DNA of 64,000 nucleotides. Source: an uncultured Bacillota bacterium (GTDB lineage: Bacteria > Bacillota > Clostridia > Peptostreptococcales > Anaerovoracaceae). Position numbers and translations under genes: made by a program. Shown piece after piece: positions 54,203 through 62,739 of the stretch (the first letter of the stretch is position 1; each line of letters starts with the position of its first letter). The notes under the pieces were generated by a model. The model did not search any database. It saw only the letters and a program-made list of their open reading frames with translations, and was not told the DNA's origin. The stretch is taken from the NCBI GenBank assembly GCA_949292945.1, contig CASFAX010000010.1, positions 1 through 64,000 of the forward strand, read 5' to 3'.

Positions 54203-56266
54203 CTACAGCTTCATGCAAACGTCCCAGGCGTTCCAGATAACCGTCCGCAGATTTCCTACGGCGTTTGCATCGCCGATTACGTGAACGTGAGCGCTCTTCT
54301 GCGCAAGAGGTGCAGGTGTATATCCTACGGACAGAATCGTGCTGTCACAAGGAATTTCCGTCAGCTTGCCGTTTTTGTCCTCGACTACGACGGACTTTTC
54401 CTTTATTTCGCACACGGATGTCTCAAGGTGTACAGGCACGTGGTAAGCGTTGAAGTAGTCTCTCAGGTAGCTGGAGTTTGCAAGGCATACGCCCTTTACG
54501 GCTATGAGGTCGTTTTTCATCTCGACGATAGTCGGCTTCTTTCCGTGCAGATAAAGATCGTATGCGATTTCGCAACCCGTAAGTCCTCCGCCGATTATTA
54601 CGACGTTTTCTCCGACTTCCTTTTCTCCCAGCAGGAACTCGGTGGCTTCGATAGCGTACTCTGCTCCGTCCACAGGAAGCTTGCGAGGCACTGCGCCTGT
54701 GGCAACGATGACCTCGTCTGCACCAAGAGCGTTTACATCCTTAACTTCCGTCTCAAGCTTTATCTCTATAGGATATTTCTTAATCTCTCTCAGATACCAC
54801 GCTATGAGGTCTCTATCCTTTTCCTTGTAGCTCGGCGCTGCGGCTGCGATGAACACTCCGCCCAGGTGATCGCTCTTCTCGTAGAGGGTAACCTTGTGAC
54901 CGCGCTTTGCACATACGATGGCGGCCTCCATGCCTCCGATACCTCCGCCGATTACGGCTATGTTCTTAGAATTTGAGGCAGGCTCCAGGTGGTACTTGTC
55001 CGTCTGCATGGTCTCCGGGTTCAGAGCGCAGCGGGCGATGTGGCAGGCATCGTAAAACGGCTGTCCGTTGGCGATACCTTTGTAGTGAGTCATGTTAAAG
55101 CATGCATTGTGGCAGCATATACACGGCCTTATATCTTCCAGACGGTTTTCTATGAGCTTCGTCACCCACTCTCCGTCTGCCAGGAACTGACGGGCGATTC
55201 CCACGGCGTCTATTCTTCCCTCGGCTACAGCCTTTGCTCCAACGTCAGGCTCCATCCTTCCCGCGCAAACCACAGGAATATCCACAAACTTCTTTATATG
55301 TGCCACGTCCTCCAGGTTGCAGTTCTGCGGCATGTACTGAGGCGGGTGAGCCCAGTACCACGAATCGTACGTTCCGTTGTCGGCATTGAGCATGTCGTAA
55401 CCTGCGTCCTGCAGGTATTTTGCGGCCTTTTCGCTTTCCTCCATGTCGCGGCCGATTTCCTCGTACTCTTCGCCCGGAACGGCGCCTACGCAGAAATCCT
55501 TAACCTTGGAGACTACCGAATACCTCATGGAAACCGGGTAGTCCTGACCGCAGAGTCCCTTTATCCTCTTTACGATCTCAACGGCAAAGCGGTATCTGTT
55601 CTCAAAGGATCCGCCGTACTCGTCATCCCGGTGATTGGTGTAGTGGAGGGTGAACTGGTCGAGAAGGTATCCTTCGTGAACGGCGTGAACTTCCACTCCG
55701 TCTACTCCGGCCTCCTTGCAAAGGAGTGCAGTCTTTGCAAAACCATCGATTATCTCCTCGATTTCCTTTTTCGTCATCTGGCGGCACGTAACCTTGTCGG
55801 ACCATCGTGACGGCAGAACGCTCGGGCTTGCCGACTGGTACTGAACGTCGATTATAGGCTTGGCCAAAGTCCGCAGAATCGGGTTGTTGTGAACGGGCAC
55901 CAGATTATCGGTTATGGCCCAGGATCTTCCCATGCCGGCTGTAATCTGGACAAAAAGTTTAGCTCCGGTCTTGTGAATTTCCTTCATGAAAGGCTTCAGC
56001 TCTTCAAACATTTTCTTATTCTGCCAGAGCCAGCGCCCTCCGATGGTGTCCTTTATCGGAGCGATTCCCGGAATTATCAGGCCCACGTTGTTTTTCGCCC
56101 TTTCCAGGAAGAAGTTTGCCGCTTCCTTATCAAAGTGGTTTCTCTCCATCCATCCGAACAGGGACGTGCCTCCCATAGGGCACAGAACTATTCTGTTCTT
56201 TATTTCTACGTTTCCGATTTTCCACGGCGTAAACAAAGGTTCATATTTAGGATCCAATTCAGACAT
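54203..56266 (-). CDS. NADH:flavin oxidoreductase with FMN, Fe-S and FAD domains (OYE / 2,4-dienoyl-CoA reductase type)
   Basis: 687 residues in three parts. The first 370 residues are an OYE-like FMN barrel (HAVHEGYLLDQF and DDEYGGSFENRYRF are hallmark segments). A [4Fe-4S] motif CICCHNAC with a fourth Cys in ARCALNPE lies near 375-415. Then comes an FAD/NAD module with IAVIGGGIGGMEAAIVCAKRGH near 430 and VVIIGGGLTGCEIAYDLYLHG near 545. Relatives reduce activated double bonds: dienoyl-CoA, enoates, or bile-acid intermediates (BaiCD, BaiH). The substrate is open. GAGAGGAG precedes the ATG, and its own promoter lies at 56310-56338. Confidence 0.9.
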   Translation of the reverse strand: MSELDPKYEPLFTPWKIGNVEIKNRIVLCPMGGTSLFGWMERNHFDKEAANFFLERAKNNVGLIIPGIAPIKDTIGGRWLWQNKKMFEELKPFMKEIHKTGAKLFVQITAGMGRSWAITDNLVPVHNNPILRTLAKPIIDVQYQSASPSVLPSRWSDKVTCRQMTKKEIEEIIDGFAKTALLCKEAGVDGVEVHAVHEGYLLDQFTLHYTNHRDDEYGGSFENRYRFAVEIVKRIKGLCGQDYPVSMRYSVVSKVKDFCVGAVPGEEYEEIGRDMEESEKAAKYLQDAGYDMLNADNGTYDSWYWAHPPQYMPQNCNLEDVAHIKKFVDIPVVCAGRMEPDVGAKAVAEGRIDAVGIARQFLADGEWVTKLIENRLEDIRPCICCHNACFNMTHYKGIANGQPFYDACHIARCALNPETMQTDKYHLEPASNSKNIAVIGGGIGGMEAAIVCAKRGHKVTLYEKSDHLGGVFIAAAAPSYKEKDRDLIAWYLREIKKYPIEIKLETEVKDVNALGADEVIVATGAVPRKLPVDGAEYAIEATEFLLGEKEVGENVVIIGGGLTGCEIAYDLYLHGKKPTIVEMKNDLIAVKGVCLANSSYLRDYFNAYHVPVHLETSVCEIKEKSVVVEDKNGKLTEIPCDSTILSVGYTPAPLAQKSAHVHVIGDANAVGNLRTVIWNAWDVCMKL

Positions 56267-56309
56267 AAGGTCATCTCCTCTCGCAAAACAGAGTTCTTTT
56301 CATATCCAT

Positions 56310-56338
56310 ATTATATGTTCGTAATAATCAAAAAACAA
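56310..56338 (-). promoter_or_regulatory. Promoter of the OYE-type gene
   Basis: TTGTTT (56333-56338) and TATAAT (56310-56315) on the minus strand are 17 bp apart, 44 bp before the start. It lies after the riboswitch terminator, so this gene does not need the riboswitch transcript. Confidence 0.7.
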
Positions 56339-56396
56339 GACTGTAGTCCAATTTTTCTTCGTAAAATTTCAATGCAGGTTTTTTGCCGGAATTGGA

Positions 56397-56425
56397 AAAG
56401 AGCAGGCTGACGAGACCTGCTCTTT
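56397..56425 (-). other. Perfect 10-bp hairpin behind the riboswitch unit
   Basis: AAAGAGCAGG (56397-56406) pairs with CCTGCTCTTT (56416-56425). On the minus strand only TCC follows the TTT of the stem, so it is at best a weak second terminator. It bounds a 35-nt segment behind the riboswitch terminator. Confidence 0.55.
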
Positions 56426-56461
56426 ACGGAAAAAGAATGAAAAGCTTTTTGTCTCCACAAC

Positions 56462-56494
56462 TATTAAAAAGAGCTGTGGGAACGCCCACAGCCC
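56462..56494 (-). terminator. Terminator of the cobalamin riboswitch
   Basis: GCTGTGGG and CCCACAGC (56485-56492 and 56473-56480) form an 8-bp stem with a 4-base loop; TCTTTTTAAT follows on the minus strand. It is the expected expression platform, about 60 nt after the B12 box. Confidence 0.85.
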
Positions 56495-56544
56495 GTATTT
56501 GCTGCATCTGTTTCGCATAAACGGTTCACCGCCGCCTATACAAA

Positions 56545-56730
56545 TAGCATTTTATGCAGGTCTCCTGGCTCACGGTCTATAGCCTCGCTCTCCTTCCCGG
56601 TTTCCCAGTGGATGCATATGAGCTTCGGCAGGCCGATTACAGTGGCGGGACCGCGCAGGATTCACACCTGCTTCCCTCTTAGCCTCTCCCCACCACACCG
56701 CAGTATGCACAACATGTAGTGGCTCAAGGA
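56545..56730 (-). promoter_or_regulatory. Cobalamin riboswitch without a downstream gene
   Basis: The minus strand shows the class hallmarks in order: GAAGCAGGTGTGAATCCTGC, CGGTCCCGCCACTGTAATCGG (56625-56650), CCACTGGGAAACCGGGAAGG, and the B12 box GAGCCAGGAGACCTGC (56556-56571). It would bind adenosyl- or another cobalamin and end transcription at 56462-56494. It has a strong promoter upstream. Behind it there is no ATG before the OYE gene's own promoter, so the switch appears orphaned or controls a short RNA. Confidence 0.93.
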
Positions 56731-56758
56731 ACATAAAACTTTATTAAGCTACAACGAC

Positions 56759-56787
56759 ATTATATCGCGCCCTGGTAAATGCGTCAA
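56759..56787 (-). promoter_or_regulatory. Promoter of the cobalamin riboswitch
   Basis: TTGACG (56782-56787) and TATAAT (56759-56764) on the minus strand are exactly 17 bp apart, a near-consensus promoter about 30 bp before the riboswitch. Confidence 0.85.
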
Positions 56788-56895
56788 CAGGTAAAATCAA
56801 ATTTCTGCATTTTTCATCAGCGCAAAGCCTGCCGGTGGCTATGATTAGCTTCGGTGCGATGACAACCCGCGCCATGACCCCGGTACAATGCCCCC

Positions 56896-57090
56896 GGTAC
56901 TCGGATTTTCCCCAAAATACCGAACTCACGAGTACAAAAATACTCGGAATCGGGCCGATTTATCGCTATTCCTACCACTGCAACCGGTTATTTAAGGTCT
57001 GTCGTGGTACTCTTCGGCTGATTTCTACAGATATACGAGTATTTACGTGCTACTGGTCTGCGATTTTAGCCTGCAAAACGAGCATCGCCC
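56896..57090 (+). repeat. Three-hairpin intergenic repeat, family 1, copy C
   Basis: H1 is CGAGTA/TACTCG (56929-56934, 56941-56946). H2 is TACCAC/GTGGTA (56973-56978, 57004-57009). H3 is weak, AGTA/TGCT (57038-57041, 57048-57051). ACGAGCATC follows at 57078. The segment GGTACTCGGATTTTCC at 56896 matches the left borders of the other copies. It lies between the riboswitch promoter and the end of the COG2509 gene. Confidence 0.65.
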
Positions 57091-57130
57091 GGGCAATCAG
57101 CCTGAAAATCCGCTCAGTACCAGCCCACGC

Positions 57131-58858
57131 CTACTGCCCGGGCCGCCGGTACCTGCTTATTATCTTCTCGGCGGCCTTTATTCCGTCGCAGGCGGCGCTG
57201 ACTATGCCGCCGGCATAGCCAGCGCCCTCGCCGCAAGGCCGTAAACCTGCTATGGAGCTTTCCATATCTTCGCCTCGCTCGATTCTGACCGGAGACGAGC
57301 TTCGGCTCTCCACGGCTGTCAGCACGGCTTCGTCTGCGTCGAAGCCTTTTAGTTTTCTGCCCAGGTGAGGCATAGCCTCTCTGATAGCTTCCACTGCAAA
57401 GTCCGGAATGGATTCAGTTACAGGGACGGCGCCGGGGGCGCCGTCCCTGAATTCCTTCCAGGTGGTTTTTGGCGCTCTGTTTTCCGCTCCGCCTCCGTTT
57501 CTGAAAGCAGCCTGCTCCCATTTCCTCTGAAATGCAACTCCCGCCAGGACGTCTTCCGAACCGAAATCTTCCGGGCGCACATCCACCAGAAGCGCGCTGT
57601 TTGCCGTGCCACTGTCGCGTCTGCTTTCGCTCATGCCGTTTGTGACGACGCCTCCGGCTTCAGATGCGGCCATCACCACTTTGCCGCCGGGACACATGCA
57701 GAAGGTGTACACTCCCCGTCCCGATTCAGTTCGCCATGAAATTTTGTAGTCGGCAGGGGGAAGACCCGGAACCTGTCCTCCGTGGTCTGCATACCCTCTG
57801 CTCAGCCTTCCGTACTGAGCCATGTCTATGACATCCTGCGGATGCTCTATCCTCACTCCTATGGAGAAGGGTTTCTGTTTCATGGAAACTCCGCAGTTTT
57901 TCAACATCTCAAACGTGTCTCTGGCGCTATGGCCTATACCGAGGATAAGCTCAGATGCCGGTATATGCTCCGTAACCGGTTCCGCTCCGGGCTGGGTCCC
58001 CGTGTCGGCCGGTTTCCCTTCAGTCTGTGCATGCGTGCAGGCTGATTCTTCTCCAGACCGGCCTGGCCCGCCGGCCGGTTTTCCGCTTCTACCACTTGCC
58101 GCAGGTTTTTCCACCTTTATTCCTGTAAGCCTACCGTCTGAGATTTCTAAAGCAGAAAGCTTTGTCTGAAACCTTACTTCGCCGCCGAGACGAATTATCT
58201 TCTTCCTTATATTCTTCACCACCGTGCGAAGGATGTCGGTGCCAACGTGAGGTTTTGCAAGGTAGAGGATGTCTGCCGGAGCTCCTGCTTCCACCAGCTC
58301 CTCCAGCACTTTTTTTATCCTCACATCCTTTATTCCCGTAGTCAGCTTTCCGTCGGAAAACGTTCCTGCGCCTCCTTCGCCGAACTGAACGTTGGATTCC
58401 GTGTTTAAAATTCCGTTATCCCAGAAAGCTTTCACGTCCTCCGTCCTGGAGTCTGCATCCTTACCCCGCTCTATGACAATGGGCCTGTATCCTGCCTCGG
58501 CAAGGATCAGGGCAGCAAACATTCCGCAGGGCCCGAAGCCTGCTATTACGGGCCTTTCGGCAAGTTCTTCACTTCCAGGTTCCGCAGGGTGATATGACTC
58601 GTCACCGGGAACCTCAAGACCCCCTCTTCCGCCGCATTTGAGCCTTGCCTGCTCCTTCGGCTTCTTCCTGTAAACCGCCTCGAAGTCAAGGGTATAGACG
58701 AAGCAGATGTCATCCCTGTTCCTTGCGTCTATGGATTTTCGCACTATCTTAAGTTCTGTAATAACTATGTCCCGGCGACCGAGCTTTTTAAGGATTTTCT
58801 CCTTCAGGCGGCTCTCCGGTTCATCTGTTCTAAGCTTTATCTGTTGAATTCTGTACAT
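57131..58858 (-). CDS. FAD-dependent dehydrogenase, COG2509 type, with a low-complexity insert
   Basis: 575 residues of the family annotated as uncharacterised FAD-dependent dehydrogenase. RPVIAGFGPCGMFAALILAEAGYRPIVIE near 105 is the FAD site, followed by NVQFGEGGAGTFSDGKLTT and ILGIGHSARDTFEML; the C-terminus has GEGAGYAGGIVSAACDGIKAAE. Between about residues 255 and 300 there is a Gly/Pro/Thr-rich insert, coded by very GC-rich DNA, that splits two core segments and looks recent. AGGAGAG precedes the ATG. Its start overlaps the end of the BaiN-like gene by 29 bp. Function is unknown. Confidence 0.85.
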   Translation of the reverse strand: MYRIQQIKLRTDEPESRLKEKILKKLGRRDIVITELKIVRKSIDARNRDDICFVYTLDFEAVYRKKPKEQARLKCGGRGGLEVPGDESYHPAEPGSEELAERPVIAGFGPCGMFAALILAEAGYRPIVIERGKDADSRTEDVKAFWDNGILNTESNVQFGEGGAGTFSDGKLTTGIKDVRIKKVLEELVEAGAPADILYLAKPHVGTDILRTVVKNIRKKIIRLGGEVRFQTKLSALEISDGRLTGIKVEKPAASGRSGKPAGGPGRSGEESACTHAQTEGKPADTGTQPGAEPVTEHIPASELILGIGHSARDTFEMLKNCGVSMKQKPFSIGVRIEHPQDVIDMAQYGRLSRGYADHGGQVPGLPPADYKISWRTESGRGVYTFCMCPGGKVVMAASEAGGVVTNGMSESRRDSGTANSALLVDVRPEDFGSEDVLAGVAFQRKWEQAAFRNGGGAENRAPKTTWKEFRDGAPGAVPVTESIPDFAVEAIREAMPHLGRKLKGFDADEAVLTAVESRSSSPVRIERGEDMESSIAGLRPCGEGAGYAGGIVSAACDGIKAAEKIISRYRRPGQ

Positions 58859-60068
58859 TCCGCTCTCCTGCCATAGCTTTCGCCGCTTTTATCCCCGTTA
58901 TCCACGCATGATTGAGATTGAATCCTCCGCAGGGGCCGTCGTAGTCCACGACCTCTCCGGCAAAGTAAAGACCGGGAACTACTTTCGATTCCATGGTAAC
59001 TTCATCTATTTCCGCTAAATCGACGCCTCCCCGGGTTACCTGTGCCGTATCCCAGCCTTTTGGCATCTTTGGAACGAACTTCATGGCCTTAAGCCGGGCT
59101 GCTGCTTCTTTTGCTGAAGGATAATCTTCTGTTATGTAACGGGCCAGTTTTTCCTTTACCACTGAATTTAACGCAGCCTCTTTCGTCAGGCCGCGAGTCG
59201 CCTGACTTTCGAGGAAATCTCTTGCATGCTCTTCCGTATATTCAGGAAGAAAGTCCAGGTATATCTCATATCTTTCAAAGCTTTCCGAAAGCTTCTTTCC
59301 CTTTTCCGGTTTCAGAAAACGGGACATATTGAATACGCATATGCCGGAAAGGCTGTCCTTTGTGAACTGCACCTCTCCGTACTCCTTAAAGACTAGTCTT
59401 CCCCTGTCGCAAAGGGATATTCTGGCCTTTTCCCTGACTCCGGCAACGGAAGAAATATCTTCTCTCACCTCTACCGCCGTAAGTACGGGAACGGGAGAAT
59501 TTACCCGGTGACCGAGCTTTCGCGCCAGCACGTATCCATCTCCTGTAGTTCCAAGCTTCGGAAAGGACTTTCCTCCGGCAGAAAGAAGAACCTTATCCGC
59601 AGACAGAAACCGGATTTCCTTTCTGCCGTCCACTAAGGATTCCGCCGTTACGGTGAATCCGTCTTTTCCTATTTCCAGACCGGTTACTGAGGTGTTTACA
59701 GAAATGGAAACTCCCCTGCTTTCCGCTGCCAGCCTCAGAGCTCTTTCCACGTCAGAAGCTTCCTCTGAATATGGATATATCCTTCCCTCTTCATCGGATC
59801 TGGTGAGAACTCCTAACCGGCTGAAAAACTCCAGAGTTTTATCCACATCGGGACAGGCGCGGTTGCTCATGTTGCACCTGCCGTTTCCCGAAGCGCAGAT
59901 TTTGCTCCCCGTCTTTGCCCGCTTTTCCAGTACCAGTATTTTAAGGCTTTTTCCCGCCTTTTCAGCTGTCATCGCTGCTTCCGCCGCTGCGGCAAGACCG
60001 GATGCTCCGCCTCCTGCTATGCATATGTCCCACTTTATTTCCGATATGTCTTTTGATATTTCCCTCAT
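58830..60068 (-). CDS. BaiN/HI0933-family flavoprotein
   Basis: 412 residues. The N-terminal FAD-binding motif is CIAGGGASGLAAAAEAA, followed by the family marker KICASGNGRCNMSN near 60; the end has GLYFAGEVVDYDGPCGGFNLNHAWITG, typical of this family. BaiN was proposed to take part in bile-acid 7-dehydroxylation, but the family is wide and mostly uncharacterised. The start at 60068 is the second Met; the first, at 60077, has no better site. It overlaps the next FAD gene, so the two are translated together. Confidence 0.88.
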   Translation of the reverse strand: MREISKDISEIKWDICIAGGGASGLAAAAEAAMTAEKAGKSLKILVLEKRAKTGSKICASGNGRCNMSNRACPDVDKTLEFFSRLGVLTRSDEEGRIYPYSEEASDVERALRLAAESRGVSISVNTSVTGLEIGKDGFTVTAESLVDGRKEIRFLSADKVLLSAGGKSFPKLGTTGDGYVLARKLGHRVNSPVPVLTAVEVREDISSVAGVREKARISLCDRGRLVFKEYGEVQFTKDSLSGICVFNMSRFLKPEKGKKLSESFERYEIYLDFLPEYTEEHARDFLESQATRGLTKEAALNSVVKEKLARYITEDYPSAKEAAARLKAMKFVPKMPKGWDTAQVTRGGVDLAEIDEVTMESKVVPGLYFAGEVVDYDGPCGGFNLNHAWITGIKAAKAMAGERNVQNSTDKA

Positions 60069-60131
60069 AGACTGCACCCTTTGTCCGTAAGAAAAAGAGG
60101 GATATACTTTTTCGCATATCCCCTCCGCAAG

Positions 60132-60911
60132 TCAGTTCTCCTGTTTTTCATCGCCGGCCTCATCCTCCGGGCCAGCTTCTTCTTCACCGTCAGCGCTCTT
60201 CCTGAGAAGCTCTTCAGGCGGCACTACAGGCTCGTTGAAGATGTCGTAAGTAACTTTTATCTCCTCGGCCTCCTTTATGGCAGCCTTTGCCCGGCGGGCC
60301 TTCTTCACCGCTATCTTCGCCTCGGCCCTGGCCTCCTCGGCCTTCCTTTCGGCCTCAGCCACCAGCTCCTCCTTGGTCTTTATGAGGTCAGGCTTTCTGT
60401 ACGTGGTGTCAAAGCCCACTTTGATGACGCTTATACCCTGTATCACAAAGAGGATTCCCAGCATCATCAGCACGGACAGATTGAAAAGGGACGAGTTGAA
60501 GAAGGTGTAAAGTCCCACCACAAAATTGCACACGGACACTACGACGGTCCAGTAAAAGTCCAGATTCTTCTCTTCCTTTATGTCCACGTGGGTTATTATG
60601 ACCAGATACCTTATTCCTGCCACCATACTCCACATTCCGAACACCACCGGCACCGCAATGTCCGCAGCCAGCTGCCCGGTAAGCACCACGATTCCCAGGA
60701 TAAACGTCGTGAGTCCGTCTATGAGAACCCAGTGCCTGTCCTCCTCGTCATCGTAGCGGCTCCTGTACGATATGCACTCCGTTATTCCTATAGCTGTCAG
60801 TATTACGCCTATGGGAAAGGCCATGGAAATAAACGTCAGTCCTGCGTTAGCTATGGAAAACACTCCCAGCAAAGTCAGGATGACTCCCATTATCATGTTG
60901 ACTATTCTCAA
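60132..60911 (-). CDS. DUF308/HdeD-like membrane protein with charged tail
   Basis: 259 residues. The start is a TTG at 60911, decided by GGGAGG 6 nt upstream; the next ATG (60896) is 21 nt away from it. Six hydrophobic segments lie in the first 165 residues, in the pattern of HdeD-type proteins (GVILTLLGVFSIANAG, FGMWSMVAGIRYLVI). From about 180 a long Lys/Glu/Ala-rich helix, probably a coiled coil, is followed by an acidic end. Function is unknown; it lies between the FAD genes and the Usp gene. Confidence 0.75.
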   Translation of the reverse strand: MRIVNMIMGVILTLLGVFSIANAGLTFISMAFPIGVILTAIGITECISYRSRYDDEEDRHWVLIDGLTTFILGIVVLTGQLAADIAVPVVFGMWSMVAGIRYLVIITHVDIKEEKNLDFYWTVVVSVCNFVVGLYTFFNSSLFNLSVLMMLGILFVIQGISVIKVGFDTTYRKPDLIKTKEELVAEAERKAEEARAEAKIAVKKARRAKAAIKEAEEIKVTYDIFNEPVVPPEELLRKSADGEEEAGPEDEAGDEKQEN

Positions 60912-60963
60912 ATTCTACCTCCCGAAGCTCTGAAAGCATCAGAGCCTCTGCCTGCCCCGGCGC

Positions 60964-61338
60964 CTATTCGAGCACGTAGAGGCTGGCGTTATCCTTTATT
61001 GCGTTTCTAAGATTATCGTTAAAGCCGTCAAAACCCTTCTCCTCGCGGGAAGCGCCTACGACGACCTTGTCTATTTTGTTATCCTTGACGATGTCAGCCA
61101 GCGTCTCCAGCACGTCGTCCGACTTTAAAACCAGCAGATCCGCTCCCGCCTCTCTGGCCTTCTCGTAGAGATAATCGAGAGCGCGGCCGTCCTCCGAATC
61201 ACCGAGAAAATTATAGTCGATTCCCGAGACGTGAATAATATGCATAGTATCGTCATCGGACGTCATCAGGCTCTTTCCGTAGTCGATAAGCCTCTGGCAA
61301 GTCTTCTGCTTTGTTACGCATACCATAATCCTGCTCAT
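60964..61338 (-). CDS. Universal stress protein family protein
   Basis: 124 residues with the alpha/beta Usp fold: MSRIMVCVTKQKTCQRLIDYG, then ADLLVLKSDDV near 85 and the end VVVGASREEKGFDGFNDNLR..ASLYVLE. The G-2x-G-9x-G(S/T) ATP motif of ATP-binding Usp proteins is not clear, so it may be the non-binding type. CGGAGGG precedes the ATG. It has its own extended -10 promoter and is divergent from dinB. Confidence 0.8.
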   Translation of the reverse strand: MSRIMVCVTKQKTCQRLIDYGKSLMTSDDDTMHIIHVSGIDYNFLGDSEDGRALDYLYEKAREAGADLLVLKSDDVLETLADIVKDNKIDKVVVGASREEKGFDGFNDNLRNAIKDNASLYVLE

Positions 61339-61376
61339 GGTTTCCCTCCGAATACAAAGAAATTTTCGCCGAGCAC

Positions 61377-61382
61377 ATTATA
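61377..61382 (-). promoter_or_regulatory. Promoter -10 of the Usp gene
   Basis: TATAAT with an extended TGG on the minus strand, about 40 bp before the start codon. No good -35, as is common for extended -10 promoters. Confidence 0.55.
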
Positions 61383-61420
61383 CCATATTTTCCGGAGCTT
61401 TTGTGAGGGTTATTTGATAT

Positions 61421-61449
61421 TTGCATACCAGGCCCTTTTCCATTATACT
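61421..61449 (+). promoter_or_regulatory. dinB promoter, placing the transcript start at the ATG
   Basis: TTGCAT (61421-61426) and TATACT (61444-61449) are 17 bp apart. Only seven bases separate the -10 from the dinB ATG at 61457, and no ribosome site is present, so the mRNA is predicted to be leaderless. Confidence 0.7.
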
Positions 61450-61456
61450 CTAAACT

Positions 61457-62683
61457 ATGGATAGAGTTATACTTCACTGCGACATGAACAGCTTCTTCGC
61501 TTCGGTGGAGCTTCTGGAGCACCCGGAGCTTCGGACAAAGCCTGTAGCGGTCTGCGGCGATCCCGAAAGCCGCCACGGAATAATACTGGCAAAAAACGAA
61601 CCGGCAAAAGCCTTTGGCGTTGTCACGGCAGAGACCATTTCCCAGGCGAGACGAAAGTGTCCCGGCCTCGTTCTCCTGCGCCCTCATCACGATAAGTACA
61701 GACACTACAGCAGGCTCATAAACGCCATCTACTACCAGTACACCGACATGGTGGAGCCTTTTTCCATAGACGAATCCTGGCTGGACGTGACGGCAAGCCA
61801 CCGCCTCTTCGGAACAGGAAGGGAAATCGCCGATACCATCAGGGAGCGGGTGAAAAAGGAGCTGGGTCTTACCCTGTCCGCAGGAGTTTCATACAACAAA
61901 ATCTTCGCCAAAATGGGCAGCGAATACAGAAAGCCTGATGCCACCACCGAGATTACAAGAGAAAACTATAAGGACATACTGTGGCCCCAGCCTGTTGAAA
62001 ACATGTTTTTCGTTGGATTTGCCACAGCCCAGAAGCTTAAAAACTCGAAAGTTTTCACCATCGGAGATTTAGCCTGCGCGCCCGATTCCAAGCTGGAATC
62101 CCTTCTGGGAAAGCAGGGACCCGTCCTGAAAAAGTACGCGGCAGGCCTTGATGAAAGTCCCGTAGCCCTTTCCGGCGAGCGGGAGAAGATAAAATCCGTG
62201 GGAAACGGCATCACCTTCAGCAGGGATCTTAAATCCACGGAAGATGCCCTTACGGCAGTCACATCCCTTTCAGATACAGTGGCCGGAAGGCTGCGCAAGT
62301 ACGGATTTAAGGCCTGGGGCGTCAAAGTCGACATAAAGGATACCTCCTTTAAGAGCATATCGAGGCAGAAGCAGCTCTCATCGCCGACCCACCTGGCTTC
62401 TGAGATCAAAAACGCCGCCATGGAGCTTATCGCATCATCATGGCATTTTCCGGACCCCATACGCCTCATAACGGTCACGGCCATAAACCTTACCGATGGC
62501 GAAGAAGGGGAGCAGCTTTCCTTTTTCGGAAACTCCCCGGCAGGAAGCGCAGGCGCATCCTCGGTTAGCGCCGAAAAGTCCGATTCAATAGAAAAGGCTA
62601 TGGACGACATCCGCGAAAAATTCGGCGAAAGCTCCATAACCTTCGGTCAGCTTATCAAAAATGATATAGGGATTGATTTTTAG
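61457..62683 (+). CDS. dinB: DNA polymerase IV (Y family)
   Basis: DinB copies past DNA lesions at low fidelity. The 408 residues begin MDRVILHCDMNSFFASVE, where the Asp binds metal and FF(A) is the steric gate region; YSIDESW-type motif appears as PFSIDESWLDVT near 103 with the catalytic Asp-Glu. The fingers and palm motif AGVSYNKIFAKMGSEYRKPDA is intact, and the little-finger domain covers about 240-345. The last 60 residues, including LSFFGNSPAG, end without a clear beta-clamp motif except QLSFF near 355. No LexA-type box is visible upstream. Confidence 0.95.
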   Translation: MDRVILHCDMNSFFASVELLEHPELRTKPVAVCGDPESRHGIILAKNEPAKAFGVVTAETISQARRKCPGLVLLRPHHDKYRHYSRLINAIYYQYTDMVEPFSIDESWLDVTASHRLFGTGREIADTIRERVKKELGLTLSAGVSYNKIFAKMGSEYRKPDATTEITRENYKDILWPQPVENMFFVGFATAQKLKNSKVFTIGDLACAPDSKLESLLGKQGPVLKKYAAGLDESPVALSGEREKIKSVGNGITFSRDLKSTEDALTAVTSLSDTVAGRLRKYGFKAWGVKVDIKDTSFKSISRQKQLSSPTHLASEIKNAAMELIASSWHFPDPIRLITVTAINLTDGEEGEQLSFFGNSPAGSAGASSVSAEKSDSIEKAMDDIREKFGESSITFGQLIKNDIGIDF

Positions 62684-62739
62684 AGGCTGCCTGAAGCAGT
62701 CTCCCGAGAAGGATGTCTTAAGCTCGAAACCGGCCGTTT

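Noticed and set aside
56396..56426. Main terminator of the riboswitch unit
   Set aside because: The hairpin is perfect but lacks a T-run on the minus strand; the hairpin at 56462-56494 has both stem and T-run in the right place.
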